NCBI RefSeq assembly: GCF_001647025.1
Contig: NZ_LUKQ02000018.1
Location: 1-42,594 of the forward strand
Reading direction: 5' to 3'
Length of the DNA: 42,594 bases
Origin: Endozoicomonas atrinae
Lineage (GTDB): Bacteria; Pseudomonadota; Gammaproteobacteria; Pseudomonadales; Endozoicomonadaceae
Part shown: in pieces, positions 15,766-24,606 of the stretch
Layout of the letters: every line of letters starts with the position of its first letter
Numbering within the stretch: position 1 is the stretch's first letter
Program-made: the position numbers and the translations under genes
The notes under the pieces: model-generated
The model's database searches: none
What the model saw: the letters and a program-made list of their open reading frames with translations, nothing else
Told to the model about the DNA's origin: nothing

Positions 15766-17913
15766 ATGAATTTCTGGAACCGCCTGGATTTCAAAAAAAA
15801 ACTATTGGTTGTTATTACATTGTGCAGTTTGATACCGTCGTTGGTTATTAGTGTTTTCAGTCTGGGTGTAAAGGTTGAGGCGTTGGAGAATGATGCTTTC
15901 CAGCATTTGGAAGCCGTCCGAACAATAAAAGCCCATCAAATTCAGAAACAAATTCAAAAAAATAAACAAGAAATTGAAACTTTGGCTGATCAGCTTGAAG
16001 TGCATATTACACTGAATGGCCTGGAAAAAACGATAAACTATTTTGAAGAGAATGGGTTAAGAGTTTTTTCTCGTTATATAAAAAGAAATGGGTATGACGA
16101 AATTTATTTATTCGATGCGAAAGGCTTTTGCTTCTTTACCGTTGAACATGGGAGTGAGTATCAGACTAACCTGCTGACAGGGAGCGATAGAGACAGTGGC
16201 CTGGGAGATGTTGTCAGAGGTGCTTTGAAGTCTGGAAGCTTTCATATGGTTGACTTTGCTCCTTATGCCCCGAGTGGAGGCAAGCCTGCAGCTTTCATTG
16301 CTATTCCCGTTATGTCTGAAGGTCAGGCTGTGATGGTGCTGGCGCTCAAGTTATCAGTACATACGATTGATGAAGTAATGACAGAGCGTACAGGAATGGG
16401 AGAAACAGGGGAGACGTATCTGGTCGGCTCGGATAAGTTGATGCGTTCTGACTCGTTTAAAGACCCGGTTTATCATTCGGTTGATGCTTCCTTTGAGCAC
16501 CCTGTCCGCGGGAAGGTTGATACTGCAGCAGTTCATGATGTATTTGAAGGTCAAACCGGTTCAAAAATTATTCATGATTTCAATGGTACTGAAGTTCTTT
16601 CTGCATATGAGCCTGTCCAGGTCTCGGATAATGTAACCTGGGCTATCCTGGCAGAAATTGATGTTTCTGAGGCTTTTCTGCCTCTCCATGAAGCACAGCG
16701 TACCATGTTTGTTATTGTTTGTGTGTCTGCATTACTCATCATTTTGATAGCGCTTTTGCTTGCCAGGGTTATTGCCAAACCGATCAAAACCATGTCAGAC
16801 ACCATGGTCGCTGTCCAGCAAACCGGTAAGCTCTCAATGCGTCTACCCGTTGTCAGTAAGGATGAGACCGGTCAGGCGGCTATGGCGTTTAATAAAATGC
16901 TGGAAGGACAGCAGAATATTATTGCTGAAGTTCATGAGGTGATGGCCTCCGTTTCCTCTGGAGACTTCTCCAAAAGAGTCGAGCTGGATGCCTGTGGTGA
17001 TTTTGACACGCTGAAGACAGGCACAAACCAAATGGCGGATAGTTTGTCCAAGATTGTTGATGATGTGCAGAAGTCCTGTGTTCAACTCTCCAGTACCGCG
17101 GTAAATATCAGTGCGACAACAAAAGAACAGGCCGCATCAGCCAAGGAACAGGAAGCTACAACCCATGAAATTATGGCGACGTCTCAGGGGATTTCTCAAA
17201 CTTCCCGAGAATTAGTCAGTAATATGGATGAAGTTGCCCGCGCGGTTGATGATACATCTGAACTTGCTGAACAGGGGCATGAGGGGCTTACCCGAATGAG
17301 GGGAACTGTTGAGCAGATGGTGTCAGCGTCACAGAATATTTCGGATAAGCTGGCTGTTTTGAATGAGAAAGCCGGAAAAATTAATGTGGTCGTAACAACC
17401 ATTAATAAAATTGCTGATCAAACAAACTTGTTATCAGTCAATGCCGCAATTGAAGCAGATAAAGCGGGAGAGTTTGGTGTGGGGTTCAGTACCGTTGCGA
17501 CCGAGATTCGCCGACTTGCTGATCAGACGGCAGTGGCAACTTATGATATAGAGGAAATGGTTAAGGAGATGCAGGCGGCTGTATCAGCAGGGGTCATGGG
17601 AATGGAGAAATTCTCTGATGAAATACGTCAGGGGGTTGATGAGACTTGCAGGGTGAGTGATCAATTAAGTCAGATTGTCGAGAAAGTTCAAACATTGGCA
17701 CCTCATTTTGAATCAGTGCATCAGGGGATGCGCTCTCAGTCTGATGGAGCTGAACAGATACAGGAAGCCTTGAGCCAGTTGGGTGAAACAATACGTAATC
17801 TGAATGATTCAATGAGAATATCTAATAATGTAGTGGAAAATCTGAACGATGAATCGGAGCGGCTAAAGCAGTCAGTCGTATCCTTTCAAGTTGATGGGGA
17901 GATGCCGCATTAA
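15766..17913 (+). CDS. Second WspA-type receptor with a dCache-like sensor
   Basis: A 715-residue receptor. A membrane helix spans about 11-33, then a large double-Cache-like periplasmic domain to about 312 (KRNGYDEIYLFDAKGF, AFIAIPVMSEGQAVMVLALKL, TGMGETGETYLVG, WAILAEIDVSEAF). A second helix spans about 314-336, then HAMP and a second HAMP-like segment (SSGDFSKRVELD), and a signalling domain nearly identical in protein sequence to that of the preceding gene. ATG 15766 is preferred because AAGAGG lies 7 bp upstream; an in-frame TTG at 15706 gives a 735-residue reading without a ribosome site. Cache domains of this type often bind amino acids or other small metabolites. It probably adds chemical sensing to the same Wsp array. 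Confidence 0.9.
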   Translation: MNFWNRLDFKKKLLVVITLCSLIPSLVISVFSLGVKVEALENDAFQHLEAVRTIKAHQIQKQIQKNKQEIETLADQLEVHITLNGLEKTINYFEENGLRVFSRYIKRNGYDEIYLFDAKGFCFFTVEHGSEYQTNLLTGSDRDSGLGDVVRGALKSGSFHMVDFAPYAPSGGKPAAFIAIPVMSEGQAVMVLALKLSVHTIDEVMTERTGMGETGETYLVGSDKLMRSDSFKDPVYHSVDASFEHPVRGKVDTAAVHDVFEGQTGSKIIHDFNGTEVLSAYEPVQVSDNVTWAILAEIDVSEAFLPLHEAQRTMFVIVCVSALLIILIALLLARVIAKPIKTMSDTMVAVQQTGKLSMRLPVVSKDETGQAAMAFNKMLEGQQNIIAEVHEVMASVSSGDFSKRVELDACGDFDTLKTGTNQMADSLSKIVDDVQKSCVQLSSTAVNISATTKEQAASAKEQEATTHEIMATSQGISQTSRELVSNMDEVARAVDDTSELAEQGHEGLTRMRGTVEQMVSASQNISDKLAVLNEKAGKINVVVTTINKIADQTNLLSVNAAIEADKAGEFGVGFSTVATEIRRLADQTAVATYDIEEMVKEMQAAVSAGVMGMEKFSDEIRQGVDETCRVSDQLSQIVEKVQTLAPHFESVHQGMRSQSDGAEQIQEALSQLGETIRNLNDSMRISNNVVENLNDESERLKQSVVSFQVDGEMPH

Positions 17914-17956
17914 TCAGGTACTTTGTTTTAATTAGAGGGTTCTCTTTAATCACGGA

Positions 17957-18448
17957 ATGATTCAAACAATGATTTACTTACGCTTTGAAATTGCAGGGCA
18001 ATCCTACGCTTTAACAAGTGATGCTATTGTTGAGGTGATTCCTTTCCTGCCAATTAAAAAGATTACACATATTTCGCCAGAGGTTTCTGGCATGCTGGAT
18101 TATAGGGGTAATCTGATACCTGTTATTGATCTTTCCATGTTATTTCATCAGCAGACAAGCTCTGCTTATGCGAGTACTCGTATCGTTGTCGTCAACTACC
18201 TGCAGGAAGATAAAAAGTTATTGTTGGCTTTAATTGCTGAACGCGCTACGGAAACGATCAGGCTTGATGAGAGCGACTTTACTCCACAGGTCATCAGCAA
18301 TAAGAGGATTCCTTATTCTGCTACGGCAACAGTGGAAGAGGAATTAATCTATCGATTAGAGGTGGAGGGTATCCTTCCGTCGGAGCTCAAAAGCCAGCTC
18401 TACCCTCAGAACACGGATAGTGGGGAGCCTGGGAGACATGTCAATTAA
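17957..18448 (+). CDS. wspB: CheW-like coupling protein WspB
   Basis: A 163-residue single CheW domain (YLRFEIAGQSYALTSDAIVEVIPF, GMLDYRGNLIPVIDLSMLF). It couples the receptors to the kinase WspE. It lies second in order after the receptors, as in Pseudomonas wsp operons. Its last codons overlap the start of the CheR-type gene, so the two are translationally coupled. An in-frame ATG at 17969 is an alternative start. Confidence 0.9.
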   Translation: MIQTMIYLRFEIAGQSYALTSDAIVEVIPFLPIKKITHISPEVSGMLDYRGNLIPVIDLSMLFHQQTSSAYASTRIVVVNYLQEDKKLLLALIAERATETIRLDESDFTPQVISNKRIPYSATATVEEELIYRLEVEGILPSELKSQLYPQNTDSGEPGRHVN

Positions 18449-19790
18449 TGCCCTGACTGGGTTACTGCGTCAGCATATAGGCTTGGATCCTGAGTCGATA
18501 GGGCAGCAATCAGTCAGCCAGAGTATTCAGCGGCGCATGGATGCGGTGGGGGTTGATAGTACAGATGAATATTATCTTCTGGTTATTGACTCCCCACCGG
18601 AAATGACAGCTCTTATTGATGAAATAACCGTTGGGGAGACCTGGTTTTTCCGTGAGTTCAGGGCATTTGCAATTTTGCAGGAAAAAGCATTAAGCAGCAG
18701 AATCAATATACGTACGCCTGGTCCGTTTCGAGTTGCCAGTATGCCTTGCAGCAGTGGTGAAGAAGCCTACTCGATAGTCATGGCGTTAATGGATACCGGC
18801 CTGCAGGAAGATCAATTTATTGTTGATGGCTTTGATATTAATAGTGAAGCGATACACAAAGCTTGCAAGGCTGAGTACGGGAGAGCTTCATTTAGAGGAA
18901 CAATGCCTGACTTTTCGACCCCTTACTTTGATAAAACTCGTGAAGGGTATCGTCTGAAGTCGTCGGTCAAGAAATGCGTTGATTTTCACCAGGCGAATTT
19001 GTTAAGTCTTCCTGAAAATACAGAGTCAGCGCCTTATGATGTTATCTTTTGCCGGAATTTCCTGATATATCTGGATGCTGAAAGCCGTCGTAAAATGGCT
19101 AAGGCTCTGCGCCAGAATCTGAAGGATGATGGGCTGCTGATTGTTGGGCATTGTGAAGCGCCATCGATGGCTCAACTGGGCTTTTATACTCTCGATCGTA
19201 ATAAACGTTTTTGTTTCACGAAATCAGTCAATGAGTTTGAGCAAGCTGTCCGACGCTGTCGAAATCGAATGGTTTCTGAATCTATATCCCGCAAATTTTC
19301 TGATACGAATGTAAGGCCTCAAAAAGTCGGTAATCCTGGAAAAAAAACGGCTTCCAGAAATCTAAAGCAGCATTCAGCTCATCAACCTGCTGTCAAACAT
19401 CAGGCACCAGTATCAACATTAGTCTCCCCACAGCAGTCAAAATCTCTGGTTGATAAATCATCACCAGCGGAATTGGAGGTATTAACCGGTGAGGAGTTGC
19501 TGGAGGCTATAGAGGGTCTGGTGGATAACGGTAAGCTGAATAAGGCACGAGAGTCGTGTCAGCAACTGATACAGCAAAGTCCGGAAAATATGGAAGCCCA
19601 GTTTATGATGGGGGTTATCAGTGAAGCTGAAGGTGAGTGGGAGGCCGCTTCTCACTGTTTTCGCAAAGTGTTGTATCTGAATCCAGAGCACCATGAGGCA
19701 CTTTTGCACAGTGCCATGGTATGTGAACGCCAGGGAGATATGAGCAAGGCAGAAAATTTCAGAATACGGCTACGTCGGTTGATTAGCTGA
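18438..19790 (+). CDS. wspC: CheR-type methyltransferase with TPR repeats, WspC
   Basis: A 450-residue receptor glutamate methyltransferase. A CheR N-terminal helical domain is followed by a SAM-binding fold with MPCSSGEEAYSIVMAL (SAM loop), DGFDINSEAI and VIFCRNFLIYLD. A basic, low-complexity linker (about 280-350) leads to C-terminal TPR-like helices (ARESCQQLIQQSPENMEAQF, WEAASHCFRKVLYLNPEHHEALL). The TPR extension is the mark of WspC against ordinary CheR. ATG 18438 is chosen with GGGGAG 10 bp upstream; a GTG at 18420 would add six residues with no ribosome site. It overlaps the wspB stop. Confidence 0.9.
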   Translation: MSINALTGLLRQHIGLDPESIGQQSVSQSIQRRMDAVGVDSTDEYYLLVIDSPPEMTALIDEITVGETWFFREFRAFAILQEKALSSRINIRTPGPFRVASMPCSSGEEAYSIVMALMDTGLQEDQFIVDGFDINSEAIHKACKAEYGRASFRGTMPDFSTPYFDKTREGYRLKSSVKKCVDFHQANLLSLPENTESAPYDVIFCRNFLIYLDAESRRKMAKALRQNLKDDGLLIVGHCEAPSMAQLGFYTLDRNKRFCFTKSVNEFEQAVRRCRNRMVSESISRKFSDTNVRPQKVGNPGKKTASRNLKQHSAHQPAVKHQAPVSTLVSPQQSKSLVDKSSPAELEVLTGEELLEAIEGLVDNGKLNKARESCQQLIQQSPENMEAQFMMGVISEAEGEWEAASHCFRKVLYLNPEHHEALLHSAMVCERQGDMSKAENFRIRLRRLIS

Positions 19791-19851
19791 GTATTGGATG
19801 ATGAAAGTATACCTTGAGGTATTGATTAAGGACCATTAAGGGAATGAAACC

Positions 19852-20577
19852 ATGGCAGAAGAGGAATCATCAAGTGAGCTGATTCAGACAGACTATCAAT
19901 CACAAGTTGATGCCTGTTGGCGAAGTATTGGTGTCTGGGCCAGTCATGGGGCAACTTGCTCCATTCTGAATGAGGTTATTCATTGCCGTAATTGTCAGGT
20001 TTATATTCAGGCCGGGCGGGATTGTTTATCTGATCAGTTACTCCCTGATGCTGATGAGATGCAGAAATACAGTGAATTCTATCGTGAAAAAAAGACGGCT
20101 TCAGACTCTGGCTGGTCTAAAGTGACTCTTTTTCGTCTTGGCTCTGAATGGTTTGCATTAGATACAGACATTGTTATGAGTGTTTTTAAACCTCAGTCCT
20201 GTTGCTGGGTACCTCATCGCAGTAACAGAGGAATAAAGGGCATCGCTAATGTTGATGGCGACGCTCTGGTAGTGGTTTCCCTGTCCCAGCTATTAGGGAT
20301 TGTAGCGGAGGAGAGTAATGATAATGTCGAGCGGGGTGTGAGCAAGGCATACCCTCGTATGTTGGCAATTGGTAAGTCTGATAAGCCAATGGTAGTGGAA
20401 GTTGATGAAGTGTGGGGGCAGTCAAGATACAACGCTGAGCATGTATTACCGTTACCGTCCACAGTGAGTAAGGCTGCTCATAAATACAGTGTCGGCCTTA
20501 TACAGCTTGAAGACAAACGTGTAGGGCTGCTGGATGCAGCTTTACTGCTTTATGGCCTTGAACAGGCTATGAAATGA
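19852..20577 (+). CDS. wspD: CheW-like coupling protein with Cys-rich N-terminus, WspD
   Basis: A 241-residue protein. A CheW domain occupies about 85-240 (VTLFRLGSEWFALDTDIVMSVF, GIKGIANVDGDALVVVSLSQLLG). The first 60 residues carry five cysteines (C22, C36, C45, C48, C58), including HCRNC. This CW-IGV-C-HCRNC arrangement is typical of WspD and absent from ordinary CheW; its function is not established and metal or redox binding is only a possibility. AAGGGA precedes the ATG by about 8 bp. It is a second coupling protein and may bridge the second receptor or the WspE array. Confidence 0.9.
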   Translation: MAEEESSSELIQTDYQSQVDACWRSIGVWASHGATCSILNEVIHCRNCQVYIQAGRDCLSDQLLPDADEMQKYSEFYREKKTASDSGWSKVTLFRLGSEWFALDTDIVMSVFKPQSCCWVPHRSNRGIKGIANVDGDALVVVSLSQLLGIVAEESNDNVERGVSKAYPRMLAIGKSDKPMVVEVDEVWGQSRYNAEHVLPLPSTVSKAAHKYSVGLIQLEDKRVGLLDAALLLYGLEQAMK

Positions 20578-20584
20578 TGGATGG

Positions 20585-23530
20585 ATGATCAATATGACTG
20601 ACAAGGATTCCAGTGAACAGGAAAAGAGTCAATTAAGTCGTTCAAGTGCGGTGACCAAGCTCTTTCATTCAGAAATTACGCAGCAGATCAGCGAGTTAAA
20701 GCAGCTGTTAATCCTAAAAGCTGAAACTGGTTTGGAACGTGTTGATTTAGCTGAATTTGTTGATTTATTCCGTTCTGCCCGAGCCGGCGCGATGCTGGCT
20801 AAAGTGAGTGAGGCCTGTGGCCTGACAGAGTCGATGCTGCAGTGGGCTGAACACTTTGCGGAAAACTGGTGTCAGGAATGCTCGGAGGAAAGAGACAGGC
20901 AGCAGGAGTTGATAAAACAGCATATTCCTGTCCTCCTGAAAGCGTGTAAGTGCTTGCAGAGGATCGCTGAGGATGTTGTGAGTAAGGGAAGGATTAGTGA
21001 TGAGTTGGATAAGGAAGCTTCGATACTCAGTACCACCCTTAGTTTGGTAAAAAGTTCCTCATCGATAGAGCAGCGTATAGATGCGACCATGGCCATGAAT
21101 TCAACTCTGGCAGAGCTGTCCAGTGATAAGGAACCAGTATCTCAAGTGGGCTCAGGAGAGTTTGAGTCAGAGAAGCAGGAGGCGGAACTGGCGGAAAATC
21201 AGCAGTTATCACCACCGGAGAATACAGAAGGTTCGCAGAACAAAGAAGTTACACCTGCCCTTCAGAAAATCAGAAACTTTTTCTGGAAAGAACTGGAAGA
21301 ACGGGTTGAGGTTTTAACTCAGCATTTACTTGAGCTTGAACAGGGGCTTACCTCGACTCAGCGTCTGGAAACCATGATGCGGATGGCTCACACCATCAAG
21401 GGGGGGGCCAGACTTGCAGATATCGATCCAGTTATGCGCTTGGCTCATACCCTGGAAGATATTTTTGTATGTGCGCAGAAGCAGCAAATTACCATCAATG
21501 GTGATCACACAGACCTTCTTTTGAAGAGTGTGGATAGTATTGTTCAGCTGTCAGAAATGGCGACCCGTCAGAGCGGTATTGATCAGGTGGCATCTGCAAA
21601 CGCTGAAAAGCTCAGTGAACAGCTTGCAAGAGTGCTCTCAGATCCAGATAGCTTCAAAAAAAGTAACAGTAGTCAGGACATTCAGCAGGATGATGCAGAA
21701 GTATCTTTGGCTGTTGAAACTCAAGAGACGGAAGAGACATCGGAGCGAGTTATCCGTGTTAATGCGGATAAGCTGAATAAAGTGATTGGCCTGGCGGGAG
21801 AGTTGTCAGTTGAATCTCGTCAACTTAAAAAATTCTGGCAGGAGAATATTAAGCTCAGGCGCAGCACACGCTCTATGAACCAGCTTGTGGAAAAGTGTAT
21901 TGCGTTAATGTGTAACTATCAGATCGAAGAGAATGACCGGCATTGCCTTAATGAATTAATGAGAGAGTCAGTGTCTGTTGAAGCGTTGGTGAATCACAAC
22001 TGCTCTGTGCTGGAAGAGTATGAGCGAAAAACCACCTGGCTTACCGATAAACTGGTGCGCGAGACCCTGGCACATCGTATGCGGCCATTTAAAGAGGGAA
22101 CTCAGGGGTTGCTGCGTTTGGCAAGAACGGTTTCCCAAAAGCTGGAAAAAAAAGTGCGGCTGGAAATTAAAGGTGAGAATACACAGGTAGACAGGGATAT
22201 TCTTGAGCAGCTTAATGTGCCTTTGACCCACTTGATCCAGAATGCTATCGACCATGGCTTCGAGCCTGTTGAAGTCCGTCGGGAAAGGGGAAAGCCTGAA
22301 GAAGGGATTATTACCGTTGAAGCAAGTCATAAAGCTGGTTTGCTGGTTATTACGGTTAAAGATGATGGTGGCGGAGTTAACAGGCAGAAGTTGAGGGAAA
22401 AGATACTCAAAAAAAATATGGCGACAGAGGATATGGTTTCAAACATGTCTGACTCTGAGCTTTTTGAATTTCTTTTACTCCCTAATTTCTCCATGAAAGA
22501 TGAGGTTACTACTGTTTCTGGTCGTGGCGTTGGCATGAACCTTATTCATGAAATGGTACAGAATCTGCGTGGGCGGATAGTGCTGCATTCCGAAGAGGGA
22601 AAAGGGTGTTGCTTTGAGCTGTTACTGCCACTGACATTGTCCATGTTACGTTGTGTGGTCATTGAAGTGTCAGGCTTCTTTTATGCCTTGCCTGTTGGCC
22701 CCCTGAATAAAGTGCTTACTCTTGGCCAGAGTGATATACAGACCCTGGAAAACCGTCAGTATGTAGAGGATGTAAATGGTGTTCAGCTCGGGCTTGTGAG
22801 TGCCCATCAGTTGCTGGAACTGCCTGAGAATCACCAAACTGAGAATTATCAGGAAGCTGTTGTTTTAGGAAGGGGAGCTCATCAGTACGCGGTCACAGTA
22901 GACTCTGTTATTGGTGAAACGACATTGGTTGAACGACCGATCGATCATCGCATGGGAAAAATAAAGGATATCAGCTCTGCAGCTTTCCTTGATGATGGCA
23001 CACCAATTTTAATCCTTGATGCGGATGATCTTGTGCTGTCGATTGAGCGACTGGTTGCAGAGGGACGCATTGATAACTGTGATACAACGGCTTCAGCTGA
23101 TGAGAGGGCGGCTTCAGCCAAGCGTGTTCTGGTTGTCGATGATTCTGTCACAGTTCGTGAACTGGAAAAGAGTCTGTTGGAGGATAAAGGCTATCGTGTT
23201 GATATTGCCGTCGATGGTGCAGATGGCTGGAATGCGGTTCGTATGAATGACTATGACCTGATCATAACGGATATTGATATGCCGCGAATGGATGGTTTCG
23301 GGTTTATATCTAATATTCGCAGTGAAGGACGCTTGCAGCATTTGCCAATCATCATTATCTCTTACAAAGATCGCGAATCAGACAGGCAGCGAGGTATGGA
23401 TGTAGGAGCTGACCACTACCTGACCAAGGGCAGCTTTATGGATGAAACCTTCATCAGCACTGTCAGGGACTTGATTGGTACTGCCTTTCCTGATGATGGA
23501 GGTGATGATGAGGGAGCCCTGAACTTATGA
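20585..23530 (+). CDS. wspE: CheA-REC hybrid kinase WspE with an extra N-terminal domain
   Basis: A 981-residue hybrid kinase, much longer than Pseudomonas WspE (about 750). Residues about 20-165 form an extra helical domain that looks like an HPt without its histidine (FRSARAGAMLAKV). The working HPt follows, with H269 in MRMAHTIKGGARLAD. The dimerisation segment lies at about 385-500, and the ATPase has NAIDHGFE, DDGGGV and GRGVGMN. A CheW-like P5 domain follows, and a C-terminal receiver has D896 in LIITDIDMPRMDG. WspE phosphorylates WspR and WspF. It starts 7 bp after wspD, and its TGA overlaps the wspF ATG by four bases. Confidence 0.92.
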   Translation: MINMTDKDSSEQEKSQLSRSSAVTKLFHSEITQQISELKQLLILKAETGLERVDLAEFVDLFRSARAGAMLAKVSEACGLTESMLQWAEHFAENWCQECSEERDRQQELIKQHIPVLLKACKCLQRIAEDVVSKGRISDELDKEASILSTTLSLVKSSSSIEQRIDATMAMNSTLAELSSDKEPVSQVGSGEFESEKQEAELAENQQLSPPENTEGSQNKEVTPALQKIRNFFWKELEERVEVLTQHLLELEQGLTSTQRLETMMRMAHTIKGGARLADIDPVMRLAHTLEDIFVCAQKQQITINGDHTDLLLKSVDSIVQLSEMATRQSGIDQVASANAEKLSEQLARVLSDPDSFKKSNSSQDIQQDDAEVSLAVETQETEETSERVIRVNADKLNKVIGLAGELSVESRQLKKFWQENIKLRRSTRSMNQLVEKCIALMCNYQIEENDRHCLNELMRESVSVEALVNHNCSVLEEYERKTTWLTDKLVRETLAHRMRPFKEGTQGLLRLARTVSQKLEKKVRLEIKGENTQVDRDILEQLNVPLTHLIQNAIDHGFEPVEVRRERGKPEEGIITVEASHKAGLLVITVKDDGGGVNRQKLREKILKKNMATEDMVSNMSDSELFEFLLLPNFSMKDEVTTVSGRGVGMNLIHEMVQNLRGRIVLHSEEGKGCCFELLLPLTLSMLRCVVIEVSGFFYALPVGPLNKVLTLGQSDIQTLENRQYVEDVNGVQLGLVSAHQLLELPENHQTENYQEAVVLGRGAHQYAVTVDSVIGETTLVERPIDHRMGKIKDISSAAFLDDGTPILILDADDLVLSIERLVAEGRIDNCDTTASADERAASAKRVLVVDDSVTVRELEKSLLEDKGYRVDIAVDGADGWNAVRMNDYDLIITDIDMPRMDGFGFISNIRSEGRLQHLPIIIISYKDRESDRQRGMDVGADHYLTKGSFMDETFISTVRDLIGTAFPDDGGDDEGALNL

Positions 23531-24606
23531 AAATCGGAGTGGTCAGGGGCGATTTGTCAGAACGAGAGCATTTAATCCGTCTGGTGAAGGAGCGGCTGGG
23601 CTGGGAAGTTATCTGGAGTGTTGGTAGTGGCATTGAAGCGGGTCAGCGTTGCCGGATTCAAAAACCGGATTTGATGCTCATGGGGATCAAGCTTTCCGGA
23701 AAGATGGATGGTGTTGAAGCTACCAGAACCATTCTCAAGGAACACCAATGCACAATCGTTATTGTCTCCCGCATGGAGCGTCAGAATACGTCTATTTTTA
23801 AAGCGCTTTCTGCAGGAGCAATTGATGCAATTGAAATGCCATCACGAAATTCAGAGAGCATCTCCAATTTTGTCAGCAGGATGCGCAAGCTCAAAACAGT
23901 GTCTCAGGAACATGCACTTAAAAATGCGGAACAAGGCTTCTCAGCGCCAAAAAAAAACGTAAAAAACAAAGTAAGTCAATTATCGGATGATTTGCCTGAC
24001 TTATTGATTGCTATTGGTTGCTCAACTGGAGGACCTGGAGCTGTTGCTCTTTTGCTTGCAGAGCTTCCGGAAGCTTCAAGGGCCTCTGTGATAATCATTC
24101 AACATATGGATGAGGAACATGCATCCGGAATGGCTGAATGGCTAGATATGCAAATTCCCATGAGAACCAGAACGATTCAGGGGGGCGAGAGGCCTGAATC
24201 GGGTACGGTATTTCTGGCAAAAACCAATGATCATCTGACAATGGATGCTTCTGGAAGGTTGATATACACCAAAGATCCGATTGAAAACCCTTATCGTCCT
24301 TCTGTGGATGAGTTTTTTTGCAGTATTGCTCAACACTGGCGAAAGAAGCTGGTTGCCGTTTTATTAACCGGTATGGGAAGGGATGGAGGCCGGGGGCTAC
24401 TAGCGTTAAGGCGACTGGGATGTCATACCTTTGCTCAGGATAAGGCCAGTTGTGCAGTATACGGAATGCCTCAGGATGCAGCTCAACGAGGGGCCGCCAA
24501 TGAAATACTTGCTCCAGGTCAAATAGGGGGGCGTTTACGGGAAATTATCAATATTTCTCAAGGGAGTGGTAATTTTCAGGGAGGGAAGCCTGGTGAAAAC
24601 GAATGA
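23527..24606 (+). CDS. wspF: CheB-type methylesterase WspF with a non-phosphorylatable receiver
   Basis: A 359-residue protein. The methylesterase domain (about 158-345) is intact, with catalytic S166 (IGCSTGGPG), H193 (IIQHMDEEHA) and D286 (TGMGRDGG). The N-terminal receiver keeps its fold (PDLMLMGIKLSGKMDGVEATRTIL), but the phosphoacceptor position is G53 (codon GGG) where WspF has D, and the usual acidic pocket near the first strand is VRGDLSE. WspF normally demethylates WspA and resets the system after phosphorylation by WspE. Here phospho-control of the esterase is probably lost, so its activity may be constitutive or regulated otherwise. ATGA overlap with wspE shows coupling. Confidence 0.9.
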   Translation: MKIGVVRGDLSEREHLIRLVKERLGWEVIWSVGSGIEAGQRCRIQKPDLMLMGIKLSGKMDGVEATRTILKEHQCTIVIVSRMERQNTSIFKALSAGAIDAIEMPSRNSESISNFVSRMRKLKTVSQEHALKNAEQGFSAPKKNVKNKVSQLSDDLPDLLIAIGCSTGGPGAVALLLAELPEASRASVIIIQHMDEEHASGMAEWLDMQIPMRTRTIQGGERPESGTVFLAKTNDHLTMDASGRLIYTKDPIENPYRPSVDEFFCSIAQHWRKKLVAVLLTGMGRDGGRGLLALRRLGCHTFAQDKASCAVYGMPQDAAQRGAANEILAPGQIGGRLREIINISQGSGNFQGGKPGENE

